In this document: positions 47,693 through 59,214 of the stretch, piece after piece
Layout of the letters: every line of letters begins with the position of its first letter
Position numbering within the stretch: position 1 is the stretch's first letter
Source of the DNA: Sodiomyces alkalinus F11
Lineage: Eukaryota > Ascomycota > Sordariomycetes > Glomerellales > Plectosphaerellaceae
Reading direction: 5' to 3'
Assembly (NCBI RefSeq): GCF_003711515.1
Contig: NW_021167089.1
Location: forward strand, 69,296-133,295
Length of the DNA: 64,000 nucleotides
Position numbers and translations under genes: made by a program
Notes under the pieces: model-generated
Seen by the model: the letters and a program-made list of their open reading frames with translations, nothing else
The model's database searches: none
What the model was told of the DNA's origin: nothing

Positions 47693-49624
47693 TTAATTCT
47701 TCACAGGAGTCTGAACCGTCTCCTCGGTGTGCTCGCCCTCGGCCTGGAGGTTGTGCTCCTTCTCGACCTGGCCGAGATCGATGGCGGCGACGTTGGCGTC
47801 GGGGCCGTCGATGACCTTGACGAGCTCCTCGAGGGTGGGGCCACGAGTCTCGACGTACATGAAGTAGACGAAGCAGAGCTCAAGGAAGACCCAGATGGAG
47901 TAGATGAGGTACAGGCGCCAGGTGTTGCCACCGAGACCGGTGTCCGGGTCGCCGGCCCAGGCCTCGAGAGCAAGAGGGTTGGCGTAGTTGTTGAGGAGGA
48001 GGGCGACCTGGATCATGATGTTGAGGATCATGAGACCCTTGGCACGGAGAGAGTAGGGCAGGACCTCGACGGCGTAGCCGATGAGCAGACCGGACCAGGC
48101 GGTCGAGTAGAAGAACTGGAACAGCCAGATGAAGAAGATCAAGGCGTGGTTGGAGCCAGGGGCGTTGTGCTGCTCGTACAGGCCGCAGGTGAGGGTCCAG
48201 ACGACGAGGGTGCCGCACATGCCACCGGTGGCGAGCAGGAAGGTAGGGCGACGTCCGAGCCTGTCAACCATCAAGGCGAAGGAGATGGAGACGATCATGG
48301 ACATGGAAGTCGAGCCGGCATTCAGGCCGAGACGAGCAACCGAGTCGGAAATACCGGCGTTCGCGTACAGAATGGCAGTGTAGTTGGAAATGATGGCATT
48401 GCCGGACCACTGGGAGAAGATACCGAGCGAGATGATGACCATGAGACGGTAGCGGTTGCCCTTGGTCTTGAAGAAGTCGACGTACTTGGTGCTGGTGTTG
48501 GCGACCTGCTCGAGCTTGATGGTGTCACGGATTTCGCGGAACTCGAACTGAACCGTGGGGTTGTCGGAATCGCCGTTGGCATGGTACTTGGCGAGGATAG
48601 CCAGGGCCTCGTCATGGCGGTCCTTGGCGATGAGGAAACGGGGAGACTCAGGGACCCCTGGAAATAGAAAAAGTCAGTCGTCAACCGTCTCGCAGGAGGG
48701 AGAGAGACAGAGAGAGAGAGGATAGGGGAGGGGAAGAAACATACACCACAGGAAGAGGAGCTGGAGGAAGGAGGGGGCACCCTGAAGGATGGCAGGAATA
48801 CGCCACGACCACTCGTTGTTCATGAAGTTGGTGCCGAAGGTAGTCCAGGCGACGATGAGGGCACCCAGATTCCAGAGGCAGTTGTAGACGGTGGTGAGAC
48901 GGGCACGATGCTGCGGGTGGCAGATCTCAGTCAGAAGCATGGGGGAGGCAATCTGGGCGAAGGAGTTGCCGAAACCGAGGAGGACACGGCCACCGGCGAA
49001 AGCTAGACAACTTTGTTAGTCCAGGTTGTATTGTAATAGGAGATGCATGTGGGAAATAGGAATGGAGCCCGTGACATACTGCCATAGTCCTGAGCAGAAC
49101 CCTGCATGACGGCACCGACGATCATGATAACGAAGCCAATGGCGATGGAAAGGCGACGGCCCCAGTTGTCGGTGATGATGGGAACGAAGGGGATGGAAGC
49201 GACGGAACCAATCTGGTAGAGAGCGACGAGCAGGCCGAGATCACTGCCGGAAGGATAGCCGAAGAAGCTGGTCCAGGACTCGAAGTTCTGGATACCGTTG
49301 AAGAACATGCTGAAGGGCAGATCTAGTCAGTACAAAGGTCTTGACTTGTCAAAAACCGTCTGTTTGCGCTCTTCTGGTTTTCTTTCTTTTCTTTTCTTTT
49401 CTTTTCTTCTTCTCTTCTTGCTTCTCCATGTGTTGATCAAGAACTTACCCATCATAACCAGTGGAGGCCGAAGACACGCAAAGAACCACGGCGTAGAAGT
49501 AGAGCTTCCTCAGACCAGGATCCTGGTGCCAGACAACCCTCTCGAACTTGGGAGCCTCCTCCAATGCCGCGGCCCTGGACTCGGCAGTGGGCTTCGCCTG
49601 CTTGATGTAGGTGAAACGTCCCAT
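47693..49624 (-). CDS. MFS sugar porter (hexose/lactose permease-like)
   Basis: Four exons: 49624-49449, 49309-49080, 49002-48745, 48657-47693, giving 542 residues with consistent phases. It has the sugar porter signatures: NWGRRLS after the third helix, GGRVLLGFGNSF, PESPRFL at the end of helix 6 (formed across intron 3, using the GTATGT donor), DRLGRRPTF, and VETRGPTLEEL near the C-terminus. Twelve membrane helices are expected in the plasma membrane, with proton symport of sugars. The sequence resembles fungal lactose/hexose permeases, but the substrate cannot be decided here. The soluble N-terminus of about 45 residues and the acidic C-tail are usual. Intron 1 contains a (CTTTT)n tract. 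The ATG at 49624 is in good context. A repeated CATGGGG heptamer lies about 420 nt upstream. Confidence 0.93.
49381..49419. repeat. (CTTTT)n tract in sugar-porter intron 1
   Basis: A pyrimidine-rich microsatellite on the plus strand, hence purine-rich (AAAAG) in the transcript, lying inside intron 49310-49448. It has the same motif as the helicase intron tract near 4938-4996, which is in the opposite sense relative to transcription. Confidence 0.8.
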
Positions 49625-52600
49625 GGTGACTGATGAGGACGAAACCGGTGTTATCGAGAGACTGGTGAATGTGTCGTGTCGTGTCGACAAAGGCGTTCCT
49701 CACTTCTGCTGCAGCACGGGTGCGGTTCGAGATGCTGTGCAGACAGACCTTGTTGATGGGGTGGAAGAGAGAGGGATGAGGATGAGGATGGAGACCGTGG
49801 AGGAGGCGGGGGATCCCAGGGCTAGATATATGGGGGAGAAACGGAGCTGTCAGTCAGTCCATGGTCCATGGGGCAAGGAGGAAGCCCTGACCCATCCCCG
49901 ATGGAGTTCGCCTCCGCGGGCCCCCCAGGGTGCGTGCCAGGGCTCGAGGGGCGACTTGACCAAGCGGACGACCAAAAAGGGGACCAAAAAAACGGTCTAC
50001 ACTACATTGACGGACATGCGGACCGGATTTCAGATCCAGATCCATGGGGCATGGGGCATGGGGCATGGGGTATGGAGTAGCAACCATAGGGGGTGTGGGG
50101 AATGGGGAGTTCTCTCTCTCTCGAGTCCGTCGAATGAGCGCGAACACAACGGGTGAGCGACGCTAGGCCAAATTAGCCAGAAGCCGAGTGGTAAGGTCCC
50201 GTGTCTGGGGCAGGGATAGTACCTTATACCTTAGGTACCTTATGTACGTACTGAGTGTGTACTTTGTACGAGGGAGAGATTCCAGACTAAGGTACCTTAG
50301 CCGGTAAAAGCCGTGCCTGTACGCTGATTGGTTACTTCCAGGACGTCCTAACTGGGCCACGCCGATTTGGTAAGACAGAGAGAGGGTGAGGAGGTACAAC
50401 GTACGGGCGTGGCTTGTTATTGCAGCACGACACGTCTGTGCCGCCGGACCTTCTTAGGGGCGCTCCCCGAACAACAGCAAAGAAGACTTCTTCGCCCGCT
50501 TCCTCCGCAACGCATTGAGTCCATTCGCACCTTATGAGATGCCAAGGGGCAACTTGTTCCCCAATACATGAAGAAATCTCCAAACCCAAAGTTCTGGTCT
50601 TTGCCTTTCATGCCAAGTACGGAGTGAGACCCTCACAGGGACAGAAGGAGAATAGAACGCAGGGCGACAGTCGAGTCCAGCCCATCTTCGGAGTGTTAAT
50701 CCATCCTTCCCTCAGTCGTCTCGAGCATTCTGGACTGGTCCGTGAATGCTTTCGGAATCTATTTTGTTTTGTTCGCAGCGGCAGTAAAACTGCCCGATGA
50801 CCTTTTGCATTGCCGACCAATCTGTCATGGAAACGTACAAAATAGTACTTCAAAAAAAGATCCTACCTTACCTAGGCCAGCCCGCCCCAAGTACGAACGC
50901 CCCGGAGCCACCCCCAGATTTCCCCGGTCAAAGCAGAACAATGAAAAGGTGCCCCTACGAAACGCCCACGAAGTATCCGTAAAACGTAAGGTACGTACGT
51001 GCCAGCTTTGGTTGACCAACATTCCGGGAGGACTCGATGTCCTTTCCATCTTGGTATTTCTTGGATCCCCACACTCCGCCAGGTATAACGTATGGCATTG
51101 GGTCGCGCTGGGGTTACACCTCACTTCAAGCACCCTGTGGCGTGAATGGGCCAACCGAAGTCCATCGCCCAAGGCAGCTTCATCTCTCCTTGTGATGTCC
51201 GGTCCCGTCTTCCGAAATGATAGATGTATGGGGGCGGCGGCAGGAAAACACGGAGTCGACCTAGTGTAGTGCATTTCCTTGGCACGTGTCTCCACTTTCC
51301 ACATGCGTACCTAGGGAATGGGGAACAACGGGGGAACAGGAACGGGGTTAGCAGGGTTTCTGTGGGGTGAACGCTGTCCGAGCAGACTTCTTTCGGCGCA
51401 GTGTGGGTCTTAGCTAATACCGCTAGCCTATCCGGCTTGGGTAGTCCGCACGCCTTTTCACCTAGAACACTCATGGAAGTTTTGTCTTCGATGCACCAAG
51501 TAATAATTACAACGTAATTACCGTATCGTAGGCGAAAGCCGTACAAGGCCATCTTAAGCACTACCTAATTATTAGTTTGTACTCAAATCCTACAACGTAC
51601 AGCGTACATAGTAATACATCGCTTTACCGGCAATCGGGTAGTGCGCAATCTACTCCGTAGCTAATCTGAGAGCTTCAGCTTGGTTAATGTTACCGGCTGT
51701 CCCGATCTAACGGCCCTAGCGCTCGGCAGGCGCCGGTTAATGATGTAGGAAATTCAAGGGAAATCATGCCGGAATAGGCAAATCCTCAATAATTTCATGT
51801 GTGTCATCGTCGTTGTAGTCGTTGTAGTCGCCTCCTTACCTACGTAAGAACAACCGCTTTGCCGCCGCCATGGCCGCCGCAAAGTGAGCTATGGCGTCGA
51901 TTTCGCCTCCGCTGCCCGTATAATCGGTAGCGAACAATGCCAGTACGCATAAATCGCAAAACGGTCATAGTATGTACCGTTGTATGTAGTGTAGATGTAG
52001 ACGTAGCAATCCGTCTTTAGCGTGTCGAGAGGCCTACCATTCCTCCGTAGCTTGTCCAGCTATAGCAGTAGCATGTGATGCTTAACCAGTGAGTGGGGGA
52101 GTTGTGTAGAGACGGACTTCTGCATACCTAAGGTACTCGGCTCAGCTGTCATTACCTAAGGTAGTCATTTCGCCTCCTGCTCCGTACGACGTACCTCGCT
52201 GAAGCTGCCAAATGCGACGATGCGACGGGCCCTATGCCATGTGGCAAATGGATCGCGTATTGGAGGGGACCAATGTTCCGGGAAGCATACATAGAGTTGC
52301 AGTGTTGGCATAAGAAAAAAAGGTTAAAACATAACATAAAAAGGCCCCAGCCAGTACAGAGCCTTTGATGCGGCCTGCGGCGTCGAACTATCATCTCGGT
52401 ACCAAAGAATGCATTTCTTGGGTTGCGTTTGGGGACGCCCTGTCCAATGCCTTTCAAATGAAACCTATTTTCTCTTCGTTCCGTCTTCATCTATTTCCTG
52501 ATTCCAGGCTTTCAGACTTCACATTTGGGGGCCGCCTGTTCGCCCAGCACCAACAGGATCGTGCGAAAAGACGTTCTCGATCTGTCCAAGAGGATGCGCA

Positions 52601-54742
52601 TGATCGGTGACATCGACGACTGGCCTGATCCGAGAAACCAGCTAGACCCGGCTGAACTTTGGAGGTGGACCCCGAGTTCCACTCCGACCACCCATCTGGA
52701 GCGGCCCAAGCAAACTGTAGGTAGGTATATGTAGGTATTGATCTGTCAATTGGTCGCAATGCAGCAAAACTCCATATGACCACGAGATCGATACCTGGGA
52801 ACGTTTCTCGGCAAGCTTTTCCAACATGCCCCCTCATGGGATTGATGGCTCTTCTCCCGCGGAGGTTTGCTCGTTGGTCGGGGTTCGGGTTGGTTGGGCC
52901 TTGCATGTCCCTTGGCAGTTGGAGCAGTGAGCACCTGACACGACCACCCCCGTCTTTCTCGGTTGGCCAAAAGGGGGGGAGGAATGGTGGGGAAAGGTGG
53001 GGAGCGGCATGTTGTCCGGGTGCCCCAGTTTCCCACTATTTAGCCTAAACCCGGGTAAACCGATACCCCCCGTAGCAAGAGCCGAGAGAACCACAAGAGG
53101 CGCAAAAGTGCCATGTGTCTCGTGTGGACGCTTCGAGGTAATTAAGCCACCCACAATACTCATGTGACACCGGGTCGTCCTCAGTTTAGCCCTACGTCCG
53201 CATTCAGGAAGGATGGCAAGAGTAATGACGAGGTTCGCGAAAGCAGAACAAACGGCCCAGCAATGGAGTAGATGATGTGGTTGATTCTGTCAGGACCGGT
53301 CCGGTTTCGGTGCTCTCTTCGCTTCGTTGTCTCGGAAGGGCGGAAGGGCGGTCCATCGTCATGGTTATGGACGTAGCGTATGAACTCCGTATGTACATAT
53401 GTAAGAAGTAAATGAGACCCGCAAGCGAGCAATCCCACAGGCCTGGTCAGCGAAACATGTTCAGCCAATGTGATGAGGAAGTCAACTGCGGAGTACAGGA
53501 GTATGAAGTGCCACACACGCACATGGGACGAGTGAAAAGCCGGGGTGCCGCGAGACCCCTGTCCCTGTACTGAATGTCACGAATCATATTGCACTTCAGG
53601 GGTGCAGAATCTGTGGGTTCGGGGTGTGAGTGGTCGTTCTGTGGCGTGGCGTGGCGTGGCGTACACTGTACAGCAGACCAAACAGCTCCGCGTCTCGTCT
53701 TATTCGCCGTTGTATTCTTTTTCTCTTTTCCCGTTTTTTCCTTCCTTCTAGTGCCAACGCGAAAGGCGCCGTGGCGTCGGTCTTACGTAAGGTGCTCGTT
53801 CAAACGTAGCTTGCTTATGAAAGGAATTAAGGGCCGAAGTTCCTGCTGTTGCCGTTGGTTGTTCTGTTTCTCGCTTCCGTTGGTGAGAAACGAAATGACG
53901 ACAGATTCTTCTGTTTGCCCCCTGTACTCTGTTGTAAGGGCTCACATGACACGAAATCTCTGTCGTCTGGGGAAAGAAGGAATACACAATAAAAGAAAGA
54001 AGAAAAAAAAGCCAAGAATTCGAGTCGCACCACTCTTCCTATACGAGCAATTCAGGATTGATTGAAGGCGGGCGAGATGGGGAATTGAAATGAGAGCATG
54101 AAAGGGTAATGCAAGGGTTTGGGTGTTGCCGTGTCTGTTCCTGCAGTACCGATTATTAATTAGCGTGCCGTGTGTGTACCTTGTACCTTGTACACGTGAA
54201 GAGCGGGACACGACAATGCGACGCCAAAAACGGGAAAAATTGATGCTTCCGCACTAAACGCTGCTAAATCGCTTTCAGGGTACCCGGCTGAAATCCTAGC
54301 ATCACGGTTAACCTGGATAAAGTTCCCAAGTACCTGCACTAGTAGGTACCACCCTAAGGGTACTTTTTGGAGTAGCTGTAGCTCCCGGACTAGGAGCTGG
54401 CTTCTTTTCAGCCTAGTCGGCAAATATCCTTAGTTGTAGATGCTTTTTGGGAGTCGTGAAATCATGCTTCAAAATTAGAGACCATGCTAGCATAACGCTA
54501 GAAGAAAGGGAGAATTATTGCTATCCAGACCCGGGCGTCAACCCTTCACCCTGATGAGGCTGGACACAACTGAGGCTTCACGAAACTCATCCAGAACGAC
54601 TCGAGCTCTCAAGTCTGTGTAAGTGCAAGAAAGAGGGTCAGCAGAAGTGTTGTGACCCTGAACCTCGCTTCTCCCAACCGATTTAATGATCATCGCAGCA
54701 TGAAGCGGCCATTCGCCTCTTCCTCTTCCTCTTCCTCGTCCT
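49625..54742. other. Intergenic region, no supported gene
   Basis: A 5.1-kb gap between the sugar-porter start and the dehydrogenase stop. It contains CCTTAGGTACC words (50225-50245, 50288-50300, 52126, 52154), a TGGCG repeat (about 53640-53662), GTACCTT repeats near 54177-54195, and a possible hairpin at 54385-54420. The short frames on both strands show no recognisable domains. Confidence 0.55.
50043..50070. repeat. Four CATGGGG heptamers upstream of the sugar porter
   Basis: Four exact tandem 7-bp units lie about 420-450 nt upstream of the sugar-porter start. They do not match the CreA consensus SYGGRG or the stress element AGGGG, so any regulatory role is unknown. Confidence 0.8.
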
Positions 54743-55468
54743 CTACCACTCCAGCTCCGTCCCGTTATACAACAAAAACTTGCCCGTATCCTCCTGCTTC
54801 AGTCCGCCGAGCACGCCCAACACTCCCTTCGCGCTATCCTCGATCTCGAGCACCGCCTCAGGCCCGCCCATCTCCGTCTTGACGTGGCCCGGGTCGATCG
54901 CCACCACGATGGCCCTGTCCGCGAGATGCTTCGCCTGATGCACCGTCAGCATGTTCAGCGCCGCCTTGCTGATGCTATACGGCGTGATCACCGCGGGGAT
55001 GCGCCCGTCCGACAACTTGTTGAGGCTGCCGAGCCCGGAGCTGATGTTGGCCACCACCGCCGCCGCGGGCGCGAGGAGCGGCAGCAACACCTGCAGCACG
55101 CGCGCCGGCCCCACGACGTTGGTGTTGACGTGCGACGCGATGGCCTCGGGCGTCGCCGTCAGGCTCGTCTGTTCCCGCGCGTGCAGGACGGCCGCGTTGT
55201 TGATGAGCACGTCGACGCGGGTTCCTGCGCCGATGGCGGCCTCGATGCTCGCGGCGAGGCCGGCGACCGACGTCTCGGAGGACACGTCGCATTCGACGAT
55301 GTGGACTGCGCCCTCCGAGGCGTCTCGGACGGCGCGGAGGGCCGAGAGGTCGCTCCCTTGCTGCTTCCGCACGATGGCGACGACTGTGTTGGCTTGGGAG
55401 CGGCCCAGCTGGCGGACGTATTCCAGCCCGATACCGGTCCTTGTGCCTGTCACGACGTAGACGCCCAT
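54743..55468 (-). CDS. Short-chain dehydrogenase/reductase
   Basis: A single-exon, 241-residue classical SDR. The Rossmann nucleotide-binding motif TGTRTGIG lies at residues about 7-14, followed by the strand-4 motif NNAA, a catalytic Ser region NISSGLG, and the catalytic YSISK (Tyr-x3-Lys). A PGHVKTEMGG segment follows, as in CsgA/C-factor-like carbonyl reductases. Arg and Lys residues after the second strand (IVRKQQG) suggest an NADP(H) preference, but this is weak inference. No signal peptide. The substrate is unknown. Length and start (ATG at 55468) fit the family. A tandem GATAAG array lies about 1 kb upstream, in the gap that also flanks the molybdopterin gene. Confidence 0.9.
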   Translation of the reverse strand: MGVYVVTGTRTGIGLEYVRQLGRSQANTVVAIVRKQQGSDLSALRAVRDASEGAVHIVECDVSSETSVAGLAASIEAAIGAGTRVDVLINNAAVLHAREQTSLTATPEAIASHVNTNVVGPARVLQVLLPLLAPAAAVVANISSGLGSLNKLSDGRIPAVITPYSISKAALNMLTVHQAKHLADRAIVVAIDPGHVKTEMGGPEAVLEIEDSAKGVLGVLGGLKQEDTGKFLLYNGTELEW

Positions 55469-56887
55469 GATGTGGATTGGTTCCGAGGAAGAAGGAAGAT
55501 GAGATGGCGATTGTTAGACGAGTGTCTTGATTTCGCGAGTGTCGGTCGCTCTTGTGAGGGTGACTGGTGTGAGGCTTCGTGCTGCGAACTTTTGGTGCCG
55601 GGGGATGGTTTGCTCTGTGCTTCGTCCTCCTATCCCCTCTTTCCGTGGCCCGGTCGCGACAGCGTCTTTATATACCTCTGCCAGCACTTCACCTGTCCCA
55701 CATTATCCCCCTCCCCCCCCCCTTCGCGCCTTATGAGGTCAACGAGGCTTGTGGAATGCCGAATGTTCTCGAAGTCTCAAGTCATGTATCATGCCATACC
55801 TCGCGAATCAGGCCCCTTCATCTCCTTCGTCGTGACTTCTTATCGGCGTAGCTCATTTCTTTCCCGCTTCCCAAGGTTCGACTAGAGGGATGATGAGTCA
55901 CACTATTTACCCTTTGCATCTCCAAGCTGACAAATGGCTGCATGAGTCTCGGAGATTGAGAACGCTGAGGAATGGACCTCGAAGCGCTTTTCACCTAACC
56001 CCGGTGTCCAATGATGGAGAAGTCGACCAGCATCTCCCCGTCCTCCGATAGCGGTATTCCACCTTCAGAAGAGTGTTGACGAAGAAATGTCCGCACCATG
56101 TCTCGACTTGGAAAAGGCTACAAATCCCAGGCAACGGGAGGCAAATGAGGGGTTGATGTGTTTTTGGTCTATGCCACTGAAACAAGGAAGAAGGCGTTCC
56201 TGTCAAAGGGTTGACCGTTGACCAAGCCAGGTAAGGTAGGTGGCTCGAACCACTTGGTGGATGGGGGTGATCGATTGCCCGTTGTCATGGGCATTGTATC
56301 TGCAACGGGGCTATGGGCTAGTCTGACACATTGAGTCTTCTGACGATGCTTTACCTATACCGAGTCCGACACGGAGCGCTTCTTCCGCGGGGGCGACGCT
56401 GGGTGCTTTTTTTAGCGTGCCTCTAAGTGCGGAGAAATGATAAGCCTACAAAGTGATAAGCCTACGAAGTGATAAGCCTACGAAGCGATAAGCCTACGAA
56501 GCGATAAGCCTACGAAGTGATGCGTTGTCCGAAGGAGGAGATCTGATCAACTACGTCAGACTTGGGCCTTGTGTTCCTAACATGAACCATTTGTCGCTCT
56601 GGTTGTGGTATGGAATTGTTACCTCCCGGGGGGCACTGCTGAAAGCGCGAAGCGTTACCATCTGGAACTTCTACGCCTATAGAGAGTGATTGGAATTTAC
56701 GGCTCAACTGGACAGTTCTCGAGTAGAAGGACAGCATCACATGCAGAGCAGCAAACAATATCTGGAGAGTGAGCATGTCCAACGACATCATAGCGATAAA
56801 GGACGGCGACGAATGGCAGTATTCGAGACGATGAGAAAACAAGATGACATTGAATAGCATTGATACGTAAGTTCTGGGACAATCTAG
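55469..56887. other. Intergenic region with GATA array
   Basis: The promoter side of the dehydrogenase and the 3' side of the molybdopterin synthase gene. Apart from the GATAAG array (56439-56518) there is no distinct feature. A T-loop-like sequence near 56240 does not fold as a tRNA. Confidence 0.6.
56439..56518. promoter_or_regulatory. Five tandem 16-bp units each containing GATAAG
   Basis: The unit TGATAAGCCTACGAAG occurs five times head to tail with single-base changes. The GATAAG cores start at 56440, 56456, 56472, 56488 and 56504. GATAAG matches the HGATAR site of fungal GATA factors (AreA/Nit2 nitrogen control, SreA-type iron control). It lies about 970-1050 nt upstream of the dehydrogenase start and 370 nt beyond the stop of the molybdopterin synthase gene. 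The repeat is certain; the regulatory role is inference. Confidence 0.6.
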
Positions 56888-57178
56888 TCAACCCGAGCTA
56901 ACCGGAGGGATGATGGCGACCTCGTCCCCTTCTTTGATCACAGCACCCGAGTCATCTCCAGGCGGTGGCACGTCTACGTATTCCAAATTGACAGTAACCA
57001 AGCAAGAGTCGAGAATCTTCGACTTCATCCCCGGATATCTCTCCTCTAGGGCACCAAAGAGCTGGCCGAGAGGTAAAGGAGCCGGTAGCGCTTCGTGCTG
57101 CTTCGATGTGAGTGAGCTGGCACTGGCAAAGTAGAGCACGTTGAAGTGGCCGCTTGGCGGCTTTGGTACGGTATTCAT
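56888..57178 (-). CDS. cnxG: Molybdopterin synthase small subunit (MoaD/MOCS2A, CnxG-like)
   Basis: A single exon of 96 residues with a ubiquitin-like beta-grasp fold. It matches MOCS2A: an N-terminal VLYFASASSLT strand, LFGALEERYPGM, LVTVNLEYVDV, and GDEVAIIPPVSSG at the end. In molybdenum-cofactor synthesis the C-terminal glycine is adenylated and thiocarboxylated, then donates sulfur in molybdopterin synthase. Here the end is Ser-Gly, where bacterial MoaD and human MOCS2A have Gly-Gly. The start is the ATG at 57178 (MNTVPKPPSGHF); the frame continues upstream, so an upstream exon cannot be excluded. The large subunit (MoaE/CnxH) is not in the window. Molybdenum cofactor serves nitrate reductase and related enzymes. 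Confidence 0.88.
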   Translation of the reverse strand: MNTVPKPPSGHFNVLYFASASSLTSKQHEALPAPLPLGQLFGALEERYPGMKSKILDSCLVTVNLEYVDVPPPGDDSGAVIKEGDEVAIIPPVSSG

Positions 57179-57736
57179 CGCGTTGCTATCACAACCATCC
57201 CTGCAACTTCTCGGGTCAGTGGGAATGCCTTCCATCAAGGTGCAAAAGAACAAGCATTGAAGAGGATGCAGGATCAGAGATCTTGGTGATAATAAAATAC
57301 ATCATGAGATGATCAGGTAATACATGCTGTAATGTAACATCATTCCTGCGGAGTACGAATGCAAAAGGAGAGAGGAATCCCTTACCTGAAGTAACGCGCA
57401 AGAAGGCACACTCCCACAACGCTTGCTCGCGTTCAGATTCTGAAGGGAAGAGAAGAGGTGGAAGGTGATGGAGGAGAAAAGTCGAACGGTACAATATGAG
57501 AAAATTTACCGGCTGCCCTAGTAAAGAAAATGGTCCGAGCTCTATCACGTGACATTATCCAGGTCTCCTCGGATCCGAGTACATATTTCGGAGGAACCAT
57601 CACATTACACGGGCGGACGACTATGACACACAAAGGGCAAAGCTGAGTGTGCTAATCTCGAGTGTCCATACGATTCCCAACCCCTCCAGATTTCCTCTTG
57701 CAAAGCGCGCGATGTGGGGTATCTACTGGGAGAGCA
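57179..57736. other. Intergenic region
   Basis: A gap of 558 nt between the molybdopterin gene start and the dynamitin stop on the same strand. It contains a GCGGAGTACG word at 57348. No gene seen. Confidence 0.6.
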
Positions 57737-59214
57737 TTAAGAAAGCTTCGCCATCCGGGCCTCCAGATCCTTAATCCAACCTTCCATAACCTTCATATTT
57801 CCACTCATGGCAGCATCACCTTGTTGTATGGACTCCTCGACCTTCTCTAGACCCTCTCTCCACAACTTCATGTCGGCTGCCATTTCCGCCTGCTGCCCTT
57901 CCATGCGCTCAAGCCTCTCGTTCGCGGATGCGGCGTCTGCATGAATGGCCCGAAGGGACCTGAGGCGGTCAAGCAGGGGCGGAAGCAGTGGCGCGAGGTT
58001 CTCGATGGTAGGCAGGGTGCCATAGAGCGCATTGATCTTGGCAGCCTGCTCCGAGTCCTCGGGCCTCTCCGTGGCCACGCCCTGGGCCTCCAGCGCCTCC
58101 TGGGCGCTCTTGGCTCCCTGGCGGGCCTTCTCGAGCTGTTGGGCCTCCTGCGTCAGGGTCCTGACGCGCCGGGAGATGGCGTCGAGGTTTGTCGTCGACG
58201 CCTGTGACAAGGTGACGATCTGCCGTTGTAGTCCGTCCAGGGTGGGGAGGATGGCGCGCGGGAGACCGTTGACGTCCACCTCGGGCAAGGCGGCAGAATT
58301 GATGCCGATGGCCCTCTCCAGGAGGACGAGCCGGCGGTCGAAATCGGCCGCCTTGGCCAGTGCGTGGCTCTGTTCGTAGGTAGGTGCGTAGGTGACGGTA
58401 TATGTCGCGCTGCCGTCGAGAGAAGCCAACCCTGTTTCCGCTGGCGCCGCCGTGGATTCTACCGCCAGGGAGGCGGAGGCTGAGGTGGAGGCGGCAGGTT
58501 TCGCAGGCCGTGAGGTGGCCCGTATGGAGGATTCGCTGATGCCGGATATCTCGGCGAGGATCTCGCTGAGAGATGCAAGCTTCTCGCCCTGGTCGCCATC
58601 GCCCTCCGGTGGTTGCGAGCCTGATGCAGCTGCCTTCTTCCCATATTCTTCCTTGGCTTCCGCAATCTCCCGCTGCAATCGTGCAATTTTGCGGTCCAGC
58701 CTCTCCCCTTGCTCGTCATCGTCGTCGCTGAAATCGCCAATCTCCGCGGTACCGTCGTGTAGAATGCGTCGTCGTCGCGTAGACGTCCTGTAGGACTTTC
58801 GCTTGCCGTCTACGCGATCGGAAAAGTCGGCGGACGTCGCATCGACGCTGTAAGGGAGGAAACGGGACCTGGCCTCGTCTATGCGGAGGCGGGATCGAGA
58901 GATGCCCGTTGCGTCATCGTCGTCCTGGTCATCGAGTTCATCGTCTGATTGCGATCTGCCGGTCGTAGTCTGCCATCGAGGTTTTGGTCAGCCGAGGTGT
59001 GGCTAGGCCCAGGCCCTATGGCCCGGAGGGGGGGTTCCAAGTTGCCCTTACGGGGACGGTAGAAATGTCGTCAGTCAGTTCTGGTGTTTCGTAAATGTCT
59101 GGAGCCGAGTCCTGCGTGCTATTAGTACGGCGAAGGTCTTGGGGAATCTCGGTTGGGTTGGCGGCAACAAACAAGGTCAGGAAGGTTGGCGTATTTCCGG
59201 TTGAGCGTCGCCAT
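57737..59214 (-). CDS. DCTN2: Dynactin subunit 2 (p50, dynamitin)
   Basis: Three exons: 59214-59173, 59111-59052, 58969-57737, giving 444 residues, all junctions in phase 0. The N-terminus MATLNRKYANLPDL joins to DSAPDIYETPEL, recreating the conserved dynamitin start that binds the Arp1 filament. The rest is mostly alpha-helical with coiled coils (about 140-190 and 250-440), including LDGLQRQIVTLSQA and AILPTL. Dynamitin forms the shoulder of dynactin, which links dynein to cargo on microtubules; in filamentous fungi it is needed for nuclear movement and hyphal growth. The length fits the family. The tiny first and second exons (42 and 60 nt) are supported by the motif match. It is divergent from the RTC4 gene. 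Confidence 0.9.

Noticed and set aside
47729..48667. Plus-strand 312-residue acidic frame
   Set aside because: It is the antisense of the last sugar-porter exon and has no domain motifs.
54884..55885. Plus-strand 333-residue frame
   Set aside because: It is mostly antisense of the short-chain dehydrogenase, which has complete catalytic motifs.
56230..56260. Minus-strand GTGGTTCGAGCCAC resembling a tRNA T-arm
   Set aside because: The five-base T-stem does not pair correctly and no acceptor stem or A-box is found.
56439..56518. CRISPR-like array
   Set aside because: The 16-bp units are contiguous with no unique spacers, and the genome is eukaryotic.
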